Translations under genes and position numbers: made by a program
Part shown: positions 1-5,075 of the stretch, one piece after another
Layout: each line of letters starts with the position of its first letter
How positions within the stretch are numbered: position 1 is the first letter of the stretch
Notes under the pieces: model-generated
What the model was told of the DNA's origin: nothing
The model's input: the letters and a program-made list of their open reading frames with translations, nothing else
Database searches by the model: none
Origin: JBEBXQ01 sp040391535
Lineage (GTDB): Bacteria; Bacteroidota; Bacteroidia; Cytophagales; Spirosomataceae
Assembly: GCA_040391535.1 (NCBI GenBank)
Contig: JBEBXQ010000198.1
Span: 1-5,075 of the forward strand
Direction: 5' to 3'
DNA: 5,075 nucleotides

Positions 1-184
1 CGGAGCGGAGCTTAAACCCAAATTCCGCATTAGCTCATGGCCTACAATTTTATTTTGCTTCCTATTCGCTTCCGCTCTCTTTTGACCTATCCCGATAGGC
101 CTGCAATCGAGCATCACGAATAGTTTGCAAAAGTCGAGGGCGACCCCCGCTTATTTCGTCAGCATTCCTAACGCGTTATCTGGG
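1..184. other. Gene-poor segment with three small inverted repeats and an edge-open minus-strand frame
   Basis: No gene can be named here. On the minus strand a frame is open from an ATG at 112-114 to the window edge (38 codons). It begins MLDCRPIGIGQ and later reads GHELMRNLGL. I do not recognise a domain, and the frame could be a small gene cut by the edge or part of a non-coding repeat. Three inverted repeats are visible: CCTATC/GATAGG at 86-99 with a 2-base spacer, GTCG/CGAC at 133-144 with a 4-base loop, and the perfect palindrome TAACGCGTTA at 169-178. The last lies only 6 bases past the stop codon of the peroxidase gene. Such clustering suggests a structured repeat or element boundary, but that is inference. 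No poly-T run follows the hairpins, so a classical intrinsic terminator is not supported. Confidence 0.4.
169..178. repeat. Perfect 10-bp palindrome TAACGCGTTA
   Basis: The bases TAACGCGTTA read the same on both strands. The site lies just downstream of the stop codon of the minus-strand peroxidase gene. It could be a protein-binding site, the end of a repeat element or chance. It is not followed by a T-run, so it does not look like an intrinsic terminator. Confidence 0.45.
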
Positions 185-1381
185 TTAAAGTCCCATTACC
201 GGAAGGCCGCTGGGGACTTTATCCGGAATGCTTTTATCAAAATTATCATCATTCAGACAATTCAGAAATTCGACAATCCGTGAAATGTCTTTGAAATTGA
301 CACGCATATTGGTGGCAAGGGTATCCATTTGTGCCGCTGTCACATTCGGGTTCCTGATTTTACCACCGGCAATATCTTCATAAAACTGCAATACCTGTTC
401 AAGCGTATTGAATTTTCCGCTGTGCATATACGGTGCCGAATAACGGAGGTTGCGCAGGGTAGGGGTACGGAAGGCATAATCCTGGTTAATTCCAGCGTCA
501 CTTTCTGTAATGTTCTGTGTGTCCGGTGCACCCAGTGTATGCATTTTAAAATCAGAAAACATCGGTCCTGAATGGCATTTGGCACAGCCGGTTTTCAGAA
601 ACAGGTGCAATCCTTCTTTCTCTGCTGTAGAGATCGCTCCGCTGTCGCCGCGCATGTATTGGTCAAAGCGTGAATTGTTGGCAACCAGTGTTCGTTCATA
701 AGCGGCAATGGCCTTCGCCATATTCTTTTCACTGATGGCCTGCTCATCTTCAGGAAAGGCGTCAGAAAACAGCTGTCCGTATTCAGGGATCTGCCGGATC
801 CGTTCGAGAATGGCATCTATAATTTCATCCTCACCATAACTACGCCCCCGCATCTCTTCCAGGGTTTTGACAGGGATCAGCGCCTGCTCTTCCAGCCCTT
901 TGGCCCGTAAATCCCAGAACATCGGTGCTGATTCGGCATGATAACGCTCGCCGTTGCGGATGCCGTTGAAGGCTGTATTCAGGATACTCTGCGAATTTCT
1001 TTTCACAAACGGAATATCATTGGGACTGATAAACTGCCGCTTGCTACCACGGCCACGGCCATTCACGCCGATCGATGTTTCCATGAATTCGGCATAATTG
1101 AAATTGGGCTGGTGACACGTCGCACAGGAAACATCCTTGTTGCCCGACAGCACCGGATCGTAAAACAACAGCCGGCCCAGCGCTGTTTTTTCATCAGTAG
1201 GCAGATTGTCTTCCGGATGAATAACCTCCTTTGGCAAGGCACCGAGTACTTCCAGTGTCTCTGTGTTTTTGGCAGGCCGCCTCTGCTGTTTTTCCGGTTT
1301 TGAATCACAGGATATCATATACCCGGCCAGAAGGGCCAGGATACCTGCGCTGATCACAAAACGGGTTACTTTAACAGACAT
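185..1381 (-). CDS. Di-haem cytochrome c peroxidase (CCP/MauG family), probable lipoprotein
   Basis: This 398-residue protein belongs to the di-haem cytochrome c peroxidase family (Pfam CCP_MauG type), which reduces hydrogen peroxide to water in the periplasm using electrons from small cytochromes or related donors. Two c-type haem sites are explicit: CATCH at residues 86-90 and CAKCH at 266-270. Other family signatures are visible: LGRLLFYDPVLSG (68-80), a WDLRAKGLEEQA stretch (156-167) matching the usual WDGRA-LEEQA block, and FRTPTLRNL...APYMHSG (304-322). The N-terminus has a basic start, a hydrophobic stretch and Cys25 after M-I-S. This resembles a lipobox, so attachment to a membrane is likely but not proven. 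Length is normal for the family. No good Shine-Dalgarno precedes the ATG, as is usual in Bacteroidota. The axial ligand of the second haem was not resolved, so a MauG-like or other oxidative role remains possible. It is divergent from the neighbouring esterase gene. Confidence 0.93.
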   Translation of the reverse strand: MSVKVTRFVISAGILALLAGYMISCDSKPEKQQRRPAKNTETLEVLGALPKEVIHPEDNLPTDEKTALGRLLFYDPVLSGNKDVSCATCHQPNFNYAEFMETSIGVNGRGRGSKRQFISPNDIPFVKRNSQSILNTAFNGIRNGERYHAESAPMFWDLRAKGLEEQALIPVKTLEEMRGRSYGEDEIIDAILERIRQIPEYGQLFSDAFPEDEQAISEKNMAKAIAAYERTLVANNSRFDQYMRGDSGAISTAEKEGLHLFLKTGCAKCHSGPMFSDFKMHTLGAPDTQNITESDAGINQDYAFRTPTLRNLRYSAPYMHSGKFNTLEQVLQFYEDIAGGKIRNPNVTAAQMDTLATNMRVNFKDISRIVEFLNCLNDDNFDKSIPDKVPSGLPVMGL

Positions 1382-1571
1382 GGAAAATCGGACACTTTCA
1401 TTAAACTGCCTAAGTTAATGGTTTTTATGGAATGGGAAAAGTTCTGTTCATAGAAGATATAATGTTATTTTCCTGTCCGGAAAGCAGAAAATGCGGGATA
1501 CATGCAACGTTATGACCAGATCCGGCATCTCCCCTGTATAGTACTTAAACGTTTCTGCCTCAAAACAGGAT
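1382..1571. promoter_or_regulatory. Divergent intergenic region between peroxidase and esterase genes
   Basis: These 190 bases must drive both genes outward. No perfect TAnnTTTG element is present on either strand. The best minus-strand match is TAACTTAG (plus-strand positions 1410-1417, 7 of 8 bases), with TTT 20 bases upstream, placing a start site roughly 20 bases before the peroxidase ATG. A small inverted repeat, TTTCC/GGAAA with a 5-base spacer, lies at 1469-1483 and could be an operator. An Escherichia coli-like TATAAT occurs at 1458-1463, but Bacteroidota sigma factors do not use that consensus well. The region clearly has a regulatory role; the individual sites are weak. Confidence 0.4.
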
Positions 1572-3194
1572 ATGCTGATACGGATACTCCTCATTCTTTT
1601 CTTCGCCAACAGTTGGGTTGCTTATTCACAGATGATCGTTACAGGTACTGTACGGGATGCGAAAACTGCCCGTGCGCTTGCTTTTGTTAATATTGGTATC
1701 AGCAATAAAAATACAGGAACGACTTCCCTTGACAACGGAAATTTTTCACTCAAAATACCTGACGGACACTTTCAGGATACGCTCAGCTTTTCTCTGGTGG
1801 GTTATCAGCGGCTTGACGTTCCTGTCAGCCAGCTTACACGAGGGGAAACATTACAGATTGAGCTGAATGAAAAAAGCATTGAACTGGGGGAGGTAAGGGT
1901 CGTGGGCAGTAAGCCGGTGGCAAAAAAATACGGTATCAGGCGGCATGGGGGACTGCTCCGTTTTACAGACGGCATGTTTTCGCAGGAAGATATTTTTGAA
2001 ATCGGACAGCTGATAAAACTCCGTGGTGCCACTGCCGCCATCACATCAGTCCATCTCTACATCAGCAATGATACCGAAGACAGTGCAAGTTTCAGAATCA
2101 ACTTTTACAGATATAACGGCGATAAACCTTCGGGCAGGATTATTGAGAAAAGTATACTGCAAAAGCATGCGGTAAAGAAAGGCTGGCTGAAATTTGATAT
2201 TGCAGCATACGGTATTGTGATACAGGAAGACTTCGTTGTCACGATTGAATGTATGCCCAACCCCGGAAAATCAGGTGAGCCCCTTGCTTATGAGGTAAAG
2301 CTCGGAGGACTGAGTAAGAGTTTCTACCGGCGAAACAGCCTCGGGCAATGGAATACACCTCCGCATCACTATTGTCTTTTTGTTACCGCGCTGGTAGAAA
2401 AAGAGATACCCGATGAGCCTGAAGATCAGGAGATGTCAGCCACGTTTAAAATGTATTCGGAAGTGGTTAAGGATACTTTCAGTGTATTTGTCCGCCTGCC
2501 CGCTGATTACGGGCGTGTGCCCGGTCAGAGATATCCGGTAGTATATCACCTTGACGCAAACGCTTATGCAGACCATATAGGTGCGTCAGTACAAAAGCAT
2601 AGCAGAAAAAAGTCATACGGAGAACCACTTGTGGTAGGGATTGGTTACCGTGATGCCTATGTAATGGATTCGTTACGAAACCGCGATTACCTGTTTCCGC
2701 AGGCACTGGCACAGGATAGTTTTCCGGTAAGTGGCGGTGGCGAAAAGTTTTATGACTTTATTAAAGATGAGCTGATACCGCGGATTGAAAGCCAATACAG
2801 AACAGATACTGTAAACCGTACCCTGATGGGGCATTCTTTCGGAGGGTATTTTGGTTTATATGCACTGCTTAGGGGCTTAAAACAGGGGTTTGTTTTCCAT
2901 AACTATGTGGTGGCAAGCCCTTCCCTGTACTATCATCATCACTACTTAATGAAGGCATTCATGTCTGTTCAGCCCATAGAAGAGAAGCCTCTGAAACTTT
3001 TCATGACAACAGGCGGGGCTGAAATAGAGGAAGACCCGGACAGCAATTTTCATGTTCTTGAAAGCATTCTTAAAAAGCATCGGTTTATTGATCTTCAAAC
3101 CAGAATATACAGGAACCTTGACCATATGGGTACGGCAGTGCCCACCTTTGAGGACGGGCTGAAATTTGTCGGCCGGAAAGCTAAAGTGAAATGA
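1572..3194 (+). CDS. Secreted fusion: carboxypeptidase-regulatory-like domain plus esterase-D/IroE-like alpha/beta-hydrolase
   Basis: This 540-residue exported protein has three parts. Residues 1-20 are a signal peptide ending near A-Y-S-Q. Residues 22-105 form a carboxypeptidase-regulatory-like beta-sandwich (VTGTVRDAKTARALAFVNI, then the SFSLVGYQ block), a module that begins many Bacteroidota surface proteins and TonB-dependent receptors. Residues 115-275 look like a second beta-rich domain that I cannot name. Residues 285-535 match the putative esterase family (Pfam Esterase; Fes, IroE and esterase D relatives). That match rests on YPVVYHLDANAY (321-332), GHSFGG (420-425) with nucleophile Ser422, and a likely catalytic His518 in NLDHMG. 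The acidic residue is probably among Glu484-Asp488. It probably hydrolyses an ester in the periplasm or at the cell surface; a siderophore ester is one option, but the substrate is unknown. The start is fixed by the signal peptide. It converges with the toxin-antitoxin cassette. Confidence 0.88.
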   Translation: MLIRILLILFFANSWVAYSQMIVTGTVRDAKTARALAFVNIGISNKNTGTTSLDNGNFSLKIPDGHFQDTLSFSLVGYQRLDVPVSQLTRGETLQIELNEKSIELGEVRVVGSKPVAKKYGIRRHGGLLRFTDGMFSQEDIFEIGQLIKLRGATAAITSVHLYISNDTEDSASFRINFYRYNGDKPSGRIIEKSILQKHAVKKGWLKFDIAAYGIVIQEDFVVTIECMPNPGKSGEPLAYEVKLGGLSKSFYRRNSLGQWNTPPHHYCLFVTALVEKEIPDEPEDQEMSATFKMYSEVVKDTFSVFVRLPADYGRVPGQRYPVVYHLDANAYADHIGASVQKHSRKKSYGEPLVVGIGYRDAYVMDSLRNRDYLFPQALAQDSFPVSGGGEKFYDFIKDELIPRIESQYRTDTVNRTLMGHSFGGYFGLYALLRGLKQGFVFHNYVVASPSLYYHHHYLMKAFMSVQPIEEKPLKLFMTTGGAEIEEDPDSNFHVLESILKKHRFIDLQTRIYRNLDHMGTAVPTFEDGLKFVGRKAKVK

Positions 3195-3233
3195 GGTTCG
3201 CAGGCAGGATGTAATATTCATGGGATATGAAGT
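3195..3233. other. Short convergent spacer without a clear terminator
   Basis: Thirty-nine bases separate the stop codons of the esterase gene (plus strand) and the nucleotidyltransferase gene (minus strand). Only a weak GAAG/CTTC pairing, running into the end of the downstream gene at 3229-3243, is visible. I see no GC-rich stem with a T-run, so the two transcripts may overlap at their 3' ends. Confidence 0.4.
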
Positions 3234-3883
3234 TTATAGCTTCTTAAAAGATTCTACAATTTCTATAATATCCTCCTTAATAAATTCCCAATACTTTCCA
3301 CGTAAACATATAGGGTCAAAATCATCATCGGCAAACTCAAAATTAGTAAGGTTCTTCAATATGAGTTCTTTATCATGTATATACGGATACCGTTGCTGAT
3401 GTAAAGACAACATTGAATGGAGGTTGTGTTGAGGTAACAGCTCGTGCAAATCCCAAAAGTCTTTTTTGCGTCCGCCACGTTGAACCACATCTATTTTCAT
3501 TGCAATGATTTCTTCCGTTGAAGCGATTCTGATACCATCCTTCACTAAAGAAGGCTGGATGAATGGATCAGTATAGAATACATCCAGTTTGATAAGATTA
3601 TCCTTATCCATACCTATACTATAAGATTTCCCTAGCGCAGGATTAAAATTGGAGAAATGGTGGTGATATGGGAATATCCTTTCAATAAATTCGTCAATAG
3701 CTTTAAAATCAATGCTGCTATACTGAGCATCGCTGAAAAGGTCTATTCTACCGATAAACGATGTCCTAACTGAAGGCTCAACGCTGTGCCGCCTACCAGC
3801 CTGAAAGGATTAAACACTGACGATTTCATGAATAAATCCAATGAACTTCTGAGAAGATCGTTGACAGTGTTATAATACAACAT
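3234..3883 (-). pseudogene. AbiEii-family nucleotidyltransferase toxin, frameshifted in the catalytic motif
   Basis: Reading from the ATG at 3881-3883 gives MLYYNTVNDLL...RLVGGTALSLQLGHRLSV and then a stop at 3743-3745, only 46 residues in. Restoring one base near 3746-3747 gives a continuous 216-residue protein, whose last 125 residues correspond to 3234-3611. The restored protein has the AbiEii hallmarks: GGTALSLQLGHR (31-42), S-V-D-I-D (44-48, with Asp46 and Asp48 as the metal-binding pair), a third acid Asp101 in KLDVF, and the C-terminal RGGRKKDFWDL block with Lys141 and Asp142. AbiEii proteins are nucleotidyltransferase toxins of type IV toxin-antitoxin and phage-abortive systems. As sequenced, the active site is lost, so this is a pseudogene or a sequencing error. 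The start lies 2 bases after the stop of the upstream antitoxin gene, indicating translational coupling. The region is AT-rich: 3241-3300 has 15 G+C in 60, compared with 36 in 60 at 841-900 in the peroxidase gene. Confidence 0.85.
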
Positions 3884-3885
3884 AG

Positions 3886-4389
3886 CTATTCGGCTATGGA
3901 ATTTAATTTATAAACAGTATACGGACTTCTGGAATTTAATTCTTCCAATACCTGCTTTACTTTATCACTACCATAGAAACGGGTGATTTCCTTTTTATCG
4001 GTTTCACTTCCCCTCTCGAAAACACGCTGTATAACTGCCCGGTATTGCTGATTCCAGTCTATATGCTTAATATCGGTATCCCAGAACATTGACTTGTTAA
4101 GGCTGGCTAAATCGGGAGTGATCTGATCTTCCTTTTCTTTAACTTTTTGAATATCATAGTAGGCCTGCAATAGTACCAGGGTACCTTCTTCCAATTCAAG
4201 TTCGCGTTCGATTTTTAATGCCAGAGAAGTATTGATGCCTCTTTTACCTTTGATGATAGCGTTAAACGTTTGCGGATGTTCATCTAACGCCAAGGCAAAG
4301 GGGCGTTGTCTGATAGAGCGTTTTTTCAACTCTCTGTCAAGTACTATTCCGGGATGAATGCCCTTATATTTTTTATACTGTTTAATCAT
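3886..4389 (-). CDS. HigA/XRE-type helix-turn-helix antitoxin with extra C-terminal domain
   Basis: This 167-residue protein is the likely antitoxin and repressor of the AbiEii-type toxin encoded just downstream. Residues 11-80 resemble the HigA/plasmid-maintenance antidote fold: IHPGIVLDRELKKRSI, a helix-turn-helix around ALALDEHPQTFNAIIKGKR (32-50), then SLALKIERELELEEGTLVLLQAYYDI, the usual end of that domain. A charged linker (81-98) follows. Residues 99-150 (K-S-M-F-W-D-T-D at 99-106, then DWNQQYRAVIQRVFERGS and RFYGSDKVKQVLEEL) resemble a short domain that I associate with Pfam DUF6922 and with AbiEii partners; that assignment is from memory and unverified. Classical AbiEi antitoxins carry a winged-helix N-terminus instead, so this is a different architecture. 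The ATG is the only reasonable start. The promoter lies immediately upstream with candidate operator repeats, consistent with autoregulation. The reading frame is intact, unlike its partner. Confidence 0.82.
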   Translation of the reverse strand: MIKQYKKYKGIHPGIVLDRELKKRSIRQRPFALALDEHPQTFNAIIKGKRGINTSLALKIERELELEEGTLVLLQAYYDIQKVKEKEDQITPDLASLNKSMFWDTDIKHIDWNQQYRAVIQRVFERGSETDKKEITRFYGSDKVKQVLEELNSRSPYTVYKLNSIAE

Positions 4390-4391
4390 AT

Positions 4392-4419
4392 ATACAAATA
4401 TAAGTATTTTTGTTTATAC
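4392..4419. promoter_or_regulatory. Candidate operator: three ATAC/GTAT half-sites spaced 12 bases apart
   Basis: On the plus strand ATAC occurs at 4392-4395, GTAT at 4404-4407 and ATAC at 4416-4419, each starting exactly 12 bases after the previous one. They make two overlapping inverted repeats with 8-base spacers; the second has 5-base arms (AGTAT/ATACT, 4403-4420). The array covers the -7 element and most of the promoter spacer, where a bound repressor would block RNA polymerase. The adjacent helix-turn-helix protein is the obvious candidate ligand. That is inference from position and symmetry, and chance pairing in AT-rich DNA is possible. Confidence 0.45.
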
Positions 4420-4424
4420 TGTAA
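4395..4424 (-). promoter_or_regulatory. Bacteroidota-type promoter of the toxin-antitoxin cassette, possibly leaderless
   Basis: Read on the minus strand, TATATTTG (plus-strand positions 4395-4402) is a perfect TAnnTTTG -7 element. TTA at 4422-4424 sits 19 bases upstream in place of the -33 TTG. The last G of the -7 element is only 5 bases before the ATG at 4387-4389. Transcription would therefore begin at or next to the start codon, giving an mRNA with almost no leader. No in-frame ATG occurs downstream until codon 101, so moving the start is not an easy escape. Confidence 0.65.
4405..4412 (+). promoter_or_regulatory. Plus-strand TAnnTTTG element overlapping the cassette promoter
   Basis: TATTTTTG matches the Bacteroidota -7 element on the plus strand, inside the operator-like repeats. 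No TTG lies 19-21 bases upstream, only a T-rich stretch. It could be a weak divergent promoter for the YwbE gene, controlled by the same repressor, but a better promoter lies closer to that gene. Confidence 0.25.
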
Positions 4425-4538
4425 GGTCCTGATTGATATGATGTTGGTTTCATACTAAAGCCGGTTAAGGCTTATGCAAAGAAAAATTTTAATACCATCA
4501 GGACTTATTTTTGATAAGTTTGTAAATCACACCGGGTT

Positions 4539-4569
4539 TTGCAAACAGACAGAAATGTACTTATTTTTG
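4539..4569 (+). promoter_or_regulatory. Bacteroidota-type promoter of the YwbE gene
   Basis: TTG at 4539-4541 and TATTTTTG at 4562-4569 are separated by 20 bases, a full match to the TTG-N19-21-TAnnTTTG consensus. The start site would fall around 4574-4577, about 10 bases before the ATG at 4585. This site decides the start: the longer in-frame ATG at 4474 lies upstream of the promoter and would not be on this transcript. The 11 bases ACTTATTTTTG at 4559-4569 also occur at 4503-4513. Confidence 0.65.
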
Positions 4570-4584
4570 CCCGAAAAGCAATAT

Positions 4585-4782
4585 ATGGGCGGACAATACA
4601 GAAAAGACATTTATACGGGCCTGGCGGTGGCCATTATCTTAAAGAAAGACCAGCGTACGGGGAAGCTGACGGAAGGAATTGTAAAGGACCTGCTTACGTC
4701 GTCCTCCTTTCATTCAAGAGGCATCAAGGTGCGGCTGGAAGACGGGCAGGTCGGAAGGGTAGCGGAGATACTGGAGGAGTAG
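4585..4782 (+). CDS. ywbE: YwbE family small protein
   Basis: This 65-residue protein carries the almost invariant core of the YwbE family (Pfam YwbE): KKDQRTGKLTEGIVKDLLT (20-38), followed by SSSFHSRGIKVRLEDGQVGR (39-58). The family is widespread in Firmicutes and Bacteroidota, about 60-65 residues long, and has no established biochemical role. The compact, basic, probably beta-rich sequence has led others to regard it as a small housekeeping protein. The frame is open further upstream to an ATG at 4474, which would add 37 residues. I reject that extension because the added residues (MQRKILIPSGLIFD...) are not family-like, the shorter form has the family length, and a consensus promoter at 4539-4569 lies inside the extension. 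It is divergent from the toxin-antitoxin cassette and convergent, with a 6-base gap, on the partial gene after it. Confidence 0.88.
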   Translation: MGGQYRKDIYTGLAVAIILKKDQRTGKLTEGIVKDLLTSSSFHSRGIKVRLEDGQVGRVAEILEE

Positions 4783-4788
4783 AAGGGC

Positions 4789-5075
4789 TTACAGATCTGC
4801 GAAAATCCTGTCAAAAGCCTTCTTTTTGATGATCTTCTTCTGAATCAGCCTGTCGGGATAAACGTATTGGGTCATCAGATAGATTTTTTTATCAGGAATG
4901 GGTACAATGCCTACATGAGCGCCGTCATAAATCGGTTCATGAATCAGATATACCTGCAAGGTGTCATTTGAGATGTGTCTGAAGTGCCAGTTTTCAAACC
5001 CTTGTTTGTAAAGGTCTTTAATCTCTTCGGAGCCCGCGGTACAAAGTCATATTCGCTTTTGGGCCAGTAACCGTT
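4789..5075 (-). pseudogene. 3' end of an unrecognised gene, running off the window and apparently frameshifted
   Basis: On the minus strand the frame ending at the stop 4789-4791 reads back through 83 residues. They include SEEIKDLYKQGFENWHF, DTLQVYLIHEPIYDGAH, VGIVPIPDKKIYLM and a basic tail ending KKKAFDRIFADL. This is convincing coding sequence, but I recognise no family. The frame has a stop at 5047-5049 and no ATG between that stop and residue 56. A different frame, from the window edge to 5040, reads NGYWPKSEYDFV, which continues naturally if one base is added near 5037-5038, giving DFV-P-AGSEE. The simplest reading is one gene with a single-base deletion or base-call error. The 5' part, including any signal peptide, lies outside the window. 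It converges on the YwbE gene with only 6 bases between the stop codons. Confidence 0.6.

Noticed and set aside
161..190. Integron attC-like site around the palindrome at 169-178
   Set aside because: The flanking bases do not fit RYYYAAC and GTTRRRY core sites in the right arrangement, so I report only the palindrome.
938..1303. Plus-strand open frame of 121 codons
   Set aside because: It lies entirely antisense to the peroxidase gene, whose haem motifs and family blocks fix the real frame; the plus-strand translation shows no domain.
1458..1463. TATAAT as a promoter -10 box
   Set aside because: Bacteroidota housekeeping promoters use TAnnTTTG at -7, and no TTGACA-like box is correctly placed upstream of this site.
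1502..1690. Plus-strand open frame of 62 codons before the esterase
   Set aside because: It overlaps the signal peptide region of the esterase gene in another frame, and its translation is rich in Cys and Arg without a recognisable pattern.
2946..3221. Minus-strand open frame of 91 codons
   Set aside because: It is antisense to the hydrolase domain, including the catalytic His region of the plus-strand gene.
3229..3243. Intrinsic terminator between the convergent genes
   Set aside because: The stem is only 4 base pairs, AT-rich in the loop, overlaps the coding end and lacks a T-run.
3741..3751. Programmed ribosomal frameshifting in the AbiEii gene
   Set aside because: The site has no slippery heptamer or homopolymer and no obvious downstream stem, so a simple one-base deletion is the better explanation.
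4539..4829. Plus-strand open frame of 96 codons overlapping ywbE
   Set aside because: It is a shadow in another frame of the YwbE gene, whose conserved core is unmistakable.
1..5075. CRISPR array, tRNA, rRNA or complete insertion sequence
   Set aside because: I saw no regularly spaced direct repeats, no cloverleaf sequence with a GTTC arm, no ribosomal RNA signature and no transposase.

Overview
The window looks like a chromosomal accessory stretch from a member of the Bacteroidota. Three things support this: an N-terminal carboxypeptidase-regulatory-like domain of the kind common in that phylum, gene starts without a convincing Shine-Dalgarno sequence, and promoters that fit the Bacteroidota pattern (TTG, about 20 bases, TAnnTTTG). 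I cannot name a genus.

Layout from left to right. Bases 1-184 hold no gene I can name. They carry three short inverted repeats and a minus-strand frame that stays open to the window edge. Next is a minus-strand gene for an exported, probably lipid-anchored di-haem cytochrome c peroxidase of the CCP/MauG family (185-1381). A 190-base divergent spacer separates it from a plus-strand gene (1572-3194) for a secreted three-part protein: a carboxypeptidase-regulatory-like domain, an unassigned beta-rich middle domain and a siderophore-esterase-like alpha/beta-hydrolase.

Convergent with it is a minus-strand, AT-richer two-gene cassette (3234-4389) that looks like a toxin-antitoxin module. The upstream gene encodes a HigA/XRE-type helix-turn-helix protein with an extra C-terminal domain. 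Two bases after its stop comes an AbiEii-family nucleotidyltransferase toxin gene, which is broken by a one-base deletion inside its SxDxD catalytic motif. The cassette promoter overlaps three evenly spaced ATAC/GTAT half-sites, a plausible autoregulatory operator, and lies so close to the start codon that the mRNA may be leaderless.

Divergent from the cassette is a small YwbE-family gene (4585-4782) with a well-formed promoter of its own. Six bases after its stop is the 3' end of a minus-strand gene that runs off the window (4789-5075). It is unrecognised and also appears to carry a one-base frameshift. Two single-base lesions in about 1.3 kb mean that sequencing error must be excluded before either gene is called a true pseudogene.

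The best candidate for something under-described is the toxin-antitoxin cassette: a type II-style HigA-like antitoxin with an added C-terminal domain, paired with a type IV-style AbiEii toxin. The peroxidase, the esterase fusion and YwbE show no obvious functional link to it or to one another.
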